Source: Spirochaetia bacterium
GTDB lineage: Bacteria > Spirochaetota > Spirochaetia > Treponematales > Breznakiellaceae
Reading direction: 5' to 3'
DNA: 64,000 nt
Assembly: GCA_025997595.1 (NCBI GenBank)
Contig: BNUU01000001.1
Span: 248,001 to 312,000 of the forward strand
In this document: positions 1-6,903 of the stretch, piece by piece
How the letters are laid out: each line of letters opens with the position of its first letter
How positions within the stretch are numbered: the first letter of the stretch is position 1
Notes under the pieces: generated by a model
Told to the model about the DNA's origin: nothing
The model's database searches: none
The model's input: only the letters and a program-made list of their open reading frames with translations
Program-made: the position numbers and the translations under genes

Positions 1-397
1 TTATATCCCTGCCGATACTGTCAGCAAAACCGTGAAGGTTCCCAAGCACATCCCCGAGACTTTGCCCTGTCTTAATCCCCACCATAGGTCCCACGGTAAA
101 GGTAAAGCGTTTAGGCTCCCCATACCCCCGCTGGGTGGCCCCCTGGCTGGCAAATATCGAGGCGGTCCCAAAGCTTTTTATGAGGTTTTCAGGCTCGGAC
201 CTTAGGTTTTTGAGCAGATCATTATTATTAAGATCGGTTATTAATTGAGTCCAGGCGGTCCCAAGTGCGGTATTTAATACCGGGATATTGGTTTCCGGTG
301 CATCACCGGAAACGGTAAGTGAAAAGACCCCCGGTACGCCCGCAAGGGCAAAAACAACCGCAAACAGAACCGCGGCGGCGCGTATATTCTTTTTCAT
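1..397 (-). CDS. Exported protein, N-terminal part only (cut by window edge)
   Basis: The reading frame is open from an ATG at 397 down to base 1, giving 132 codons with no stop, so the gene continues beyond the window. An AGGAG ribosome-binding site lies about 8 bases before the ATG. The N-terminus (MKKNIRAAAVLFAVVFALAG) is a typical Sec signal peptide, followed by a Ser/Thr/Gly-rich stretch that includes TFTVGPMVGIKTG. I do not recognise the family. An envelope or outer-membrane protein is a guess from the signal peptide alone. It is transcribed away from the hydrolase at 685, with the composite hairpin element between them. Confidence 0.7.
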   Translation of the reverse strand, partial: MKKNIRAAAVLFAVVFALAGVPGVFSLTVSGDAPETNIPVLNTALGTAWTQLITDLNNNDLLKNLRSEPENLIKSFGTASIFASQGATQRGYGEPKRFTFTVGPMVGIKTGQSLGDVLGNLHGFADSIGRDI

Positions 398-558
398 CAA
401 AATAATCTCCTCGTGCTGGATTCTTCAAAACAGATCCGTATACACTATAATATACCTTATTATCTGTAAAAAAACTATAAATGTTTACTAAAAATATAAA
501 GAAGTATGCTGTTAATGGCAGCCTTGCTTGCATGAACATGAATAAATCGTTAAAAAGA

Positions 559-661
559 GACTTGTTCGACAACTCGGTTAGTTGCCGAACAAGTCTTGCA
601 AAATACTCCGTATTTTGCGTTTTTAATGGTTGTTGTTCAATAACTGAAGTTATTGAACAAC
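559..661. repeat. Composite element of three consecutive hairpins (copy A)
   Basis: Three inverted repeats stand side by side. 559-595 has a 10+5 bp stem interrupted by one mismatch and a CGGTT loop. 598-618 has 9 bp arms (GCAAAATAC/GTATTTTGC). 632-661 has 14 bp perfect arms (GTTGTTCAATAACT and complement). The same three-part design recurs in opposite orientation at 12080-12183. Copy A lies between divergent genes, so it is not simply a terminator. Confidence 0.85.
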
Positions 662-684
662 TCAATAAAAGAAGTGGGGTGTGT

Positions 685-1536
685 ATGAAATTTCAGATTT
701 TGGGCGGGCTTTTTTTGGCTTCCATGGCGGTAAGCGCCTTTGCGGTGGATCCTTCGGTTTTTACCTGGAAAACCGGCGGTTTTGAAGTGAACATGCTGGT
801 GGAAACCCGGAGTGCCGGGCGGCCTTCCATCCTTTTGGGGGTGAGCCCTGAGCGGCTTGCGGAATACTTTCCCGACGGGACCTACCAGTCGGAGGTCAAC
901 ACCTTTTTGATCCGGGGCGGCGGGCACACGGTGGTGGTGGATACCGGTTTTGGCGGCGCCATTTTCGAAAATATGCGGCAGTTGGGGGTGAGGCCCGAAG
1001 ATGTGGACGCGGTACTCCTTACCCACATGCACGGGGACCACATCGGGGGCCTGCAAAAAGACGGTAAGAGCCTTTTCCCCAGGGCAAAGGTTTACCTTGC
1101 CAAACAGGAGCGGGATTATTGGGTTGATACCGCGGCCAATGCGGGGGCCCGCGCCGCCTTAGCCCCCTACGGCTCGAAGGTGGAGACCTTTCTGCCCGGC
1201 GCTATCGGCGGCGGCGCTCCCGAGATCCTTCCGGGGATACGGGCGGCGGCGGCCTTTGGGCACACCCCGGGGCACACGGTGTTTTTGCTGGAGTCCAACG
1301 GGGAAAAGCTCCTTATCTGGGGCGATTTGATGCATGTCCAGGGCATCCAGTTCCCCCTGCCGGATACCTCCGTCAGCTACGACACGGACCCCGTCGCGGC
1401 GGCTGCGGCCCGGAAGCAGATCCTGGACTATGCGGTCAGAAACAAGGTCCCCGTGGCCGGGATGCACCTGGCCTATCCCGCTTTGGGCATGGTAGAGGCT
1501 GCCGGGGCGGGGTATCGGTTCGTACCGGCAAAATAG
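685..1536 (+). CDS. Secreted metallo-beta-lactamase-fold hydrolase
   Basis: This 283-residue protein has a cleavable signal peptide (MKFQILGGLFLASMAVSAFA, about residues 1-20), so it should act in the periplasm. The zinc motif HxHxDH (THMHGDHIGG) is at about residues 114-119. A later His in GHTPGHT and an Asp in IWGDLMH complete a typical binuclear site. This is the MBL-fold superfamily of lactonase/AHL-hydrolase-like enzymes, and the substrate cannot be told from sequence. The frame is open upstream to 481, but that part reads through hairpin element A. The start at 685 is chosen because the signal peptide begins there, after a GGGG-containing leader. Confidence 0.8.
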   Translation: MKFQILGGLFLASMAVSAFAVDPSVFTWKTGGFEVNMLVETRSAGRPSILLGVSPERLAEYFPDGTYQSEVNTFLIRGGGHTVVVDTGFGGAIFENMRQLGVRPEDVDAVLLTHMHGDHIGGLQKDGKSLFPRAKVYLAKQERDYWVDTAANAGARAALAPYGSKVETFLPGAIGGGAPEILPGIRAAAAFGHTPGHTVFLLESNGEKLLIWGDLMHVQGIQFPLPDTSVSYDTDPVAAAAARKQILDYAVRNKVPVAGMHLAYPALGMVEAAGAGYRFVPAK

Positions 1537-1624
1537 CCCTTCCCCATAAAAGGATTTATGGGTATGCTGAATGATATTATTCGGGCTGTATATCCTGAAA
1601 TCCTTTTCTATATGGAATATATTT

Positions 1625-2317
1625 ATGAAACGAATACTTTTTTTCACCCTGGCGGTTCTGGTTTTAATCGGCTGTAAGGGGGGTGGAAAGGCGGCGTCCC
1701 CGGACACCGCCGCCGCCGAGGGCGCCATTGTCCTGGATAAGGACACCAGCTATGCCTTTGGCATGGAATTTGCTGACAATGTTAAATCTTTTATCAGTAA
1801 ACTCGATTACAGCTCCTTTTCCAGGGGTTTCCAGGATGCCCTTGAGGGCAGGGAAACCAAAATGAGTATGGAAGATGCCGCTGAAAAGGTTCAGGCCGCC
1901 TATCTTGCCGCCATGGAACAGCAGACCGCGGGGTTCAGGCAGCAGGAAACTGAATTTCTTGCGGAGAACGCCAAAAAAGGCGGCATACAGGTAACCGCCA
2001 GCGGCCTTCAATACGAGGTGGTTTCCGAAGGGACCGGGCCGAAACCTCAAGACACGGATACGGTTGAGGTCAACTATGAGGGCACTTTTATCTCAGGTGA
2101 TGTTTTTGACAGCTCTTACGCCCGGGGTGAACCGGTGGAATTCCCCCTGAACCAGGTTATCCCCGGCTGGACCGAAGGGATACAGTTAATGAGTGTGGGC
2201 TCAAACTACCGTTTCTATATCCCCTCCAAACTGGGATACGGAGAGCAGGGCGCCGGACAGGTGATTCCCCCCTTCTCAACCCTGATCTTTGACGTGGAAC
2301 TTCTTTCAATAAAATGA
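1625..2317 (+). CDS. FKBP-type peptidyl-prolyl isomerase, lipoprotein
   Basis: The 230-residue product starts with a lipoprotein signal (LVLIGC, lipid Cys near residue 16), predicting a membrane-anchored periplasmic foldase. Residues about 35-115 form the helical Mip/FkpA-like N-terminal dimerisation region (SYAFGMEF...). The C-terminal 110 residues are an FKBP domain with VNYEGTFISGDVFDSSY, QVIPGWTEGI and YGEQGAG motifs. It probably assists folding of exported proteins. It overlaps the next gene by four bases (ATGA), so the two paralogues should be translated together. The upstream in-frame ATG at 1571 would destroy the signal peptide, and no strong ribosome-binding site is seen. Confidence 0.88.
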   Translation: MKRILFFTLAVLVLIGCKGGGKAASPDTAAAEGAIVLDKDTSYAFGMEFADNVKSFISKLDYSSFSRGFQDALEGRETKMSMEDAAEKVQAAYLAAMEQQTAGFRQQETEFLAENAKKGGIQVTASGLQYEVVSEGTGPKPQDTDTVEVNYEGTFISGDVFDSSYARGEPVEFPLNQVIPGWTEGIQLMSVGSNYRFYIPSKLGYGEQGAGQVIPPFSTLIFDVELLSIK

Positions 2318-3018
2318 AAAGAATAACCGCCGCCCTCTGTTTGTTTGCCGCGGCTTTTTCCCTTTACGGCAAGGCCGTTGCGGAGGATGCCGCCCGCCTG
2401 GATGAAAAGCAGAATACGAGCTATGCCTTTGGCCTGGTACTCGGCTCGGACCTAAAGCAGACCGGTCTGGAATTTGACTATACCGCCTTTACCGAGGGCT
2501 TCCGCGCGTCCGTGGAAGGCCGGGGAGGCCGGTACAGCCTTGACGAGGCGGTAGAGCTGGTACAGACCGCTTTCCGGGAGGCCATGGCCGCCCAGGCGGA
2601 GCGGAGCAGGGCAAAGGAAGTCCAATATTTGGCGGAAAACGGCGTGCGGGAAGGGGTAATCACCACCGGGAGCGGCCTTCAATACGAGGTTATTGACTCA
2701 GGGGGCGGAAAAAAGCCCGGCAAAGGGGCAATCGTACGGGTCAACTACGAAGGAACCCTTACGGACGGGACCGTATTCGACAGCACCTGGGAGCGGAACG
2801 AAGCCGCCGAATTCCCCCTGGACCGGGTAATTCCCGGCTGGGACGAAGGCATCCGGCTTATGGGAGTGGGGGACCATTTCATCTTTTATATCCCCTCCGG
2901 CCTGGCCTACGGCGAACAGGGCGCCGGCGAAGTAATCCCCCCTTTTTCAACCCTGATCTTCAAGGTTGAACTGCTGGAAATTCTGGACAGCGCCATCGAC
3001 GAAGCCTGGGACGAATAA
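2314..3018 (+). CDS. FKBP-type peptidyl-prolyl isomerase, exported paralogue
   Basis: This 234-residue protein has a Sec signal peptide (MKRITAALCLFAAAFSLYGK) without the lipobox Cys of its neighbour. It has the same layout: a helical dimerisation region beginning SYAFGLVLG and a C-terminal FKBP domain (VNYEGTLTDGTVFDSTW, RVIPGWDEGI, YGEQGAGEVIPPFSTLIF). The two genes are clearly a tandem duplication, one product membrane-anchored and one probably soluble in the periplasm. The start overlaps the previous stop as ATGA, which indicates translational coupling. Confidence 0.88.
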   Translation: MKRITAALCLFAAAFSLYGKAVAEDAARLDEKQNTSYAFGLVLGSDLKQTGLEFDYTAFTEGFRASVEGRGGRYSLDEAVELVQTAFREAMAAQAERSRAKEVQYLAENGVREGVITTGSGLQYEVIDSGGGKKPGKGAIVRVNYEGTLTDGTVFDSTWERNEAAEFPLDRVIPGWDEGIRLMGVGDHFIFYIPSGLAYGEQGAGEVIPPFSTLIFKVELLEILDSAIDEAWDE

Positions 3019-3024
3019 CCCTTC

Positions 3025-4203
3025 TTATCTGTTGCTTACATAATCGGAAATAATTGACGCCAGGGAATTTTCACTGGTTTTGACGATGGTCCTTTCCCGT
3101 TCAAAACTTTCCCGGGAATCCGAGGCATGTGCGGTGTTTACCATCACATTGCTGCCGAATTCCCGGCGGACGGTCCCGCCCGGCGCCTTGAGGGGGTCCG
3201 TGGGGCCAAGCACATCCCGGATCTTGCTGACGGCGTTTTCCCCCTCGTAGACCAGGATCATACTTTTGACCGTTCCGGGCAGGTTTTTTTCTGCCGGGGG
3301 GGTGCGGTCCGGCCGTTTGCCGGACATAAAATCAATGATCCGGTTAAACTGATCACGGGCATATTCGACCCCAAAATCGCCGATAAGGGCCTTTTCGCAA
3401 TCTTCGCTTAAGGGCGCGCCGAATTTTTGTTCAAGAATTTCCTTTGCCTTTTTTCCAAACACCGGGGCCAGTTTTTCCTTCAGGGCCGTCTCCACGGGGC
3501 CGTAGAATTCCAGGGCCTCCGCCAGGGAAAAACAGTGTACCTTGATCCCCACGATCCTTAAGCCCGTCCGGGAGAACATGTCGATGATGGCCCCCGGTTT
3601 TGATGAAGCGTACTGCCAGTTATCGGGCTTAATGATCACCAAAGTCTGCTCAATACGGGAAGGGTCCGGGTACTGCACATTTTTTATGATGTTGTCCTGA
3701 CCCTTGAGAAAGCGGGCGAACTGTTTCAGATCCGTATCGGCCCAGCTTTGAGTTCGGGGGGTGAGCACCGCAGGCTCGAAATAGCTTACCCTGGAGGGGT
3801 CTTCACGGGACATGATAAGGTCCGAGTAGGTATCCCGGATGGTTTCCCCGGTTAGGGAGTCAAATTCCTGATTCTCAGGGTGCATGTGGCCGCAAATCAT
3901 CGTCAGTTTACGGCATGGGTCCTCTCCCCGAAAGAGGAGCAGCAGGGTACGGTGCCGCCTGCCCTCCGAGGGGGCCAGTTTTTGTTCCACATAGTCCGCC
4001 AAAAGGGTAACACTGGGAGTTGGGTTCTCCCTTCGCAGGGCCTCGGCGTATTCCCGGACAAATTCCTCGTCCGGGGCAATCATCTGTGCCCCCACCAGTT
4101 CCAGATCCGACTGGGAGAGAAGCCGGGACATGACGCCCCCGGTCCGGCTCTTGGCAATAGTATAAGGCGTCACCAACACGTATGAGATGGCGGTTTTACT
4201 CAT
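3025..4203 (-). CDS. Double-domain nucleoside diphosphate kinase-like protein
   Basis: NDK transfers the terminal phosphate between nucleoside triphosphates and diphosphates through a phospho-His. At 392 residues this is about twice the usual length. Residues about 1-165 are a divergent NDK-like half (AISYVLVTPYTIAKS...). Residues about 180-385 form a second half with EQTLVIIKPD, ENAVSKIRDVLGPTDP and the active-site segment NTAHASDS, equivalent to NxxHGSDS. The first half shows no such His motif, so it may be structural or regulatory. The start at 4203 follows an AGGAG box, and an extension to 4257 has none. It converges with the FKBP pair, with stops only a few bases apart. Confidence 0.8.
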   Translation of the reverse strand: MSKTAISYVLVTPYTIAKSRTGGVMSRLLSQSDLELVGAQMIAPDEEFVREYAEALRRENPTPSVTLLADYVEQKLAPSEGRRHRTLLLLFRGEDPCRKLTMICGHMHPENQEFDSLTGETIRDTYSDLIMSREDPSRVSYFEPAVLTPRTQSWADTDLKQFARFLKGQDNIIKNVQYPDPSRIEQTLVIIKPDNWQYASSKPGAIIDMFSRTGLRIVGIKVHCFSLAEALEFYGPVETALKEKLAPVFGKKAKEILEQKFGAPLSEDCEKALIGDFGVEYARDQFNRIIDFMSGKRPDRTPPAEKNLPGTVKSMILVYEGENAVSKIRDVLGPTDPLKAPGGTVRREFGSNVMVNTAHASDSRESFERERTIVKTSENSLASIISDYVSNR

Positions 4204-4342
4204 GTTTATTCTCCTGATTTGTTTTAATATAACCCAGAAGGGGGATATTATCAACATATCCGGGCGGGTGCGGGGATCAGCGTGTCGTTCACGGCATTCG
4301 TTCCTCTGCCGGAGCCCGTATATGCCGATACGGGCTGATACC

Positions 4343-4371
4343 TTGCCAGTCTCCCCCCGAATCTTTATATT
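4343..4371 (+). promoter_or_regulatory. Promoter predicting a leaderless EF-G mRNA
   Basis: TTGCCA (4343-4348), 17 bases, then TATATT (4366-4371). The ATG of the EF-G gene begins seven bases after the -10 box, where transcription should start. There is no ribosome-binding site. Confidence 0.5.
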
Positions 4372-4377
4372 AAAACC

Positions 4378-6408
4378 ATGCTAAGCGCAATGCGGAATAT
4401 CGGCATCATGGCCCATATTGACGCGGGAAAGACCACCACCACCGAGCGTATCCTCTATTACACCGGAAAAAGCCACCGGATTGGGGAAGTTGACGACGGG
4501 GAAGCCATCATGGACTCGATGGAGCAGGAGCAGGAACGGGGGATCACCATCCAGAGCGCCGCCACCACCACCTGGTGGCGGGAACACCAGATCAACATCA
4601 TCGACACCCCCGGCCACGTGGATTTTACCGCCGAGGTGGAGCGGTCTTTGCGGGTTCTGGACGGCGCTGTGGCGATTTTTGACGCCGTCCGGGGGGTGGA
4701 GCCCCAGACCGAGACCGTGTGGCATCAGGCGGAACGCTACCATGTGCCCGTTATTGGCTATGTGAACAAAATGGACCGGGTAGGGGCGGATTTTTTTCAG
4801 GTTCTTGAGGATGTCCACGCCAAATTCGGCATCAACCTTGCGGCCCTCCAATTGCCCATCGGTAAGGAAAACGGTTTTGAGGGTGTTATCGATCTTGTTT
4901 CCATGGAAGAAGTCCGCTGGGACGCTGAGGACGAGGGGAAAACGGTGATCCGCTCCCCCATCGCGACGGAGCGGCAGGCCCTGGCCGCCGAGTGGCGGGA
5001 AAAGCTTATCGATACCCTTTCGGCGGTTTCCGAGCCGATAACCGATCAGTATTTGGCCGGAGCGGAAATAGAAGCTGCGCTGATCAAAAAGGAACTGCGG
5101 GCTTCGGTGCTGACCCGCGCCATACTCCCCGTATTTGCCGGGGCTTCCCGGCGCAACATGGGGGTGCAGCCCCTGATCGACGCGGTGGTGGACTACCTTC
5201 CCGCGCCTGATGAAGTGGCCCCCGCCCTGGGGCATCATCTTAAAAAAGAAGAGGATGTCCAGGTTCCCTGCGACCCCAAGGGCACGCCCCTGGGGCTGGT
5301 ATTCAAAATTCAGAACGATAGGGAGGCGGGGAGCCTCTGTTATGTGCGGATGTACTCCGGGGCTATCAAGCCCGGCGCAGTTGTCTTCAATGTGGGCAAG
5401 AAGAAGCGGGAGCGGGCCAACCGGATTCTGCGGATGCACTCCAACAAGAGCGAGCCCATGGACGAGCTTGCCGCCGGGGACATCGGGGTGATCATCGGGA
5501 TGAAGGAAGCCCAGACCGGTGACACCATCGGCAGCGAGGGCTGGCCCGTGATCCTGGAAAAGATGCAGTTCCCCGAGCCGGTCATTTCGGTCTCCATTGA
5601 ACCCCGGACCATGTCGGATCAGGACAAACTCAAGGACATTCTGGCCCTCCTTTCCAAAGAGGACCCCACCTTTACCACCCGCGAAAACGAAGAAACCGGC
5701 CAGCTGGTCATTTCCGGCATGGGGGAACTCCACCTGGACGTGCTGGTGACCCGCATCCTCAAGGAGTACAACCTTGGCGCCAAGGTGGGGAACCCCCAGG
5801 TGACCTACCGTGAATCGGTGAGCAAAACCGTGGAACGCACCGAAAGCTTTTCCCGGGTCATCGCCGGCAAGGAAAACGCCGCTCAGGTGACCCTGAAGGT
5901 GGAAAGCCTCCCCCGGGGCTCGGGGAACCGCTACACCTGCGCCGCCAAAAACAAGGACGCCCCGGAATCAATTTTTGACGCGGTGGAGCGGGGCATCACC
6001 GGGGCCTTTGCCTCCGGCATCGTCCTTGGCTATCCCTGCATCGACATCGGGGTCACCCTGACGGATTTAAAATACTCCGAGCTCACCGGTACGGACTTCG
6101 CCTTTGAAGCCTGCGCCAGCCTTGGTTTCGACGAAGCCTGCCGCAGCGCGGAGCCCATCCTGCTGGAACCCATCATGGCGGTGGACCTTTTCGCCCCCAG
6201 CGAATTCGTGGGTGACGTGATGAGCCTCGTGACCCAGCGGGGCGGCCAGGTGCAGAGCATGGAATCCCGCACCGGGGCGGATCAGGTAAAAGCCACCGCC
6301 CCCATGGCAAAAATGTTCGGCTTCATGACCGCCCTGCGCTCCGTCAGCCAGGGCCGGGCGACCTTTACCATGGTGTTTTCACACTTCGAGAAAAAATCGG
6401 AACGGTAG
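4378..6408 (+). CDS. fusA: Elongation factor G paralogue (translational GTPase)
   Basis: This 676-residue EF-G has all G-domain motifs: AHIDAGKTTTTE (G1), RGITI (G2), DTPGHVDF (G3) and NKMDR (G4). Domains II-V follow, ending in the domain IV/V segment FAPSEFVGDVMSLVTQRGG. EF-G drives translocation and, in some paralogues, ribosome recycling. It is not in a str operon (no rpsL, rpsG or tuf nearby), which fits the second, mitochondrial-like EF-G known from spirochaetes. That assignment is inference, and the main fusA may be elsewhere. An in-frame ATG at 4390 is an alternative start, but the promoter geometry favours 4378. Confidence 0.85.
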   Translation: MLSAMRNIGIMAHIDAGKTTTTERILYYTGKSHRIGEVDDGEAIMDSMEQEQERGITIQSAATTTWWREHQINIIDTPGHVDFTAEVERSLRVLDGAVAIFDAVRGVEPQTETVWHQAERYHVPVIGYVNKMDRVGADFFQVLEDVHAKFGINLAALQLPIGKENGFEGVIDLVSMEEVRWDAEDEGKTVIRSPIATERQALAAEWREKLIDTLSAVSEPITDQYLAGAEIEAALIKKELRASVLTRAILPVFAGASRRNMGVQPLIDAVVDYLPAPDEVAPALGHHLKKEEDVQVPCDPKGTPLGLVFKIQNDREAGSLCYVRMYSGAIKPGAVVFNVGKKKRERANRILRMHSNKSEPMDELAAGDIGVIIGMKEAQTGDTIGSEGWPVILEKMQFPEPVISVSIEPRTMSDQDKLKDILALLSKEDPTFTTRENEETGQLVISGMGELHLDVLVTRILKEYNLGAKVGNPQVTYRESVSKTVERTESFSRVIAGKENAAQVTLKVESLPRGSGNRYTCAAKNKDAPESIFDAVERGITGAFASGIVLGYPCIDIGVTLTDLKYSELTGTDFAFEACASLGFDEACRSAEPILLEPIMAVDLFAPSEFVGDVMSLVTQRGGQVQSMESRTGADQVKATAPMAKMFGFMTALRSVSQGRATFTMVFSHFEKKSER

Positions 6409-6416
6409 AAGAAAAA

Positions 6417-6506
6417 GATTAACCACTAACAACACGAACAGCACGAACGAGACAATTATTCTCTTCAGTTCGTGTCGTTAGTGAGGTTCGTGGTTAAATT
6501 CTTAAT
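6417..6506. repeat. Long hairpin repeat of the AACCAC family (copy 1)
   Basis: An imperfect palindrome runs from TTAACCACTAACAACACGAAC to GTTCGTGTCGTTAGTGAGGTTCGTGGTTAA, with an AT-rich centre. It lies between the stops of the convergent EF-G and ParB-like genes and touches the latter's stop. Related copies are at 18250, 20473, 41155, 61048, 63225 and 63302. Confidence 0.8.
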
Positions 6507-6894
6507 CTTCAATACGAAATAACTTTTTAAACAACCCAATAATCCAGTCGAAAAAGCGCCGGAAGATGCCGGGGTTCTTGAGTTTGTCTATCTTTTTTGC
6601 GGCTTCGGTAAGTTCTTCGGGGCTGAAATCCCGGCGCTGGAGGTTTTCTTCAACCTCGTATTCCAGTTTGGAAAGCCTGCCGGGAATATCGGCGATGACC
6701 GCGTTGATGGTCCGCCAGCCCAGGGATTTTGCCGCTTCCAGCCGCCTGCCCCCGGCAATAAGGACGTTCTTTTTGCTCACCACAATGGGGCTGATCTGCC
6801 CGAACCGTTTTAAGCTGGCCGCCAGGGCATCAATATCCCCCAAATCTTTGCGGATCCTTTTTTTTACGATGATGTCTTCGATGGGAATTTGCAT
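6502..6894 (-). CDS. ParB-like N-terminal domain protein with amphipathic tail
   Basis: In this 130-residue protein, residues 1-90 match the ParB/Spo0J N-terminal (sulfiredoxin-like) fold, with GQISPIVVSKKNVLIAGGRRLEAAK carrying the GxRR nucleotide-binding motif. There is no helix-turn-helix or ParB dimerisation domain. The last 17 residues (FFDWIIGLFKKLFRIED) form a strongly amphipathic helix of the membrane-targeting kind. It starts nine bases after the PBP1A stop with a GGAAGG box, so it is probably co-transcribed with PBP1A. It is unlikely to be the chromosome-segregation ParB, and its role is unknown. Confidence 0.7.
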   Translation of the reverse strand: MQIPIEDIIVKKRIRKDLGDIDALAASLKRFGQISPIVVSKKNVLIAGGRRLEAAKSLGWRTINAVIADIPGRLSKLEYEVEENLQRRDFSPEELTEAAKKIDKLKNPGIFRRFFDWIIGLFKKLFRIED

Positions 6895-6903
6895 GATGCC
6901 TTC

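Noticed and set aside
481-684. N-terminal extension of the metallo-hydrolase from 481
   Set aside because: It reads through hairpin element A and would bury the signal peptide; the 685 start is typical.
4381-5733. 450-codon open frame antisense to the EF-G gene
   Set aside because: It mirrors a GC-rich coding strand; its protein is rich in Gly, His and Pro with no domain. EF-G motifs on the other strand are unambiguous.
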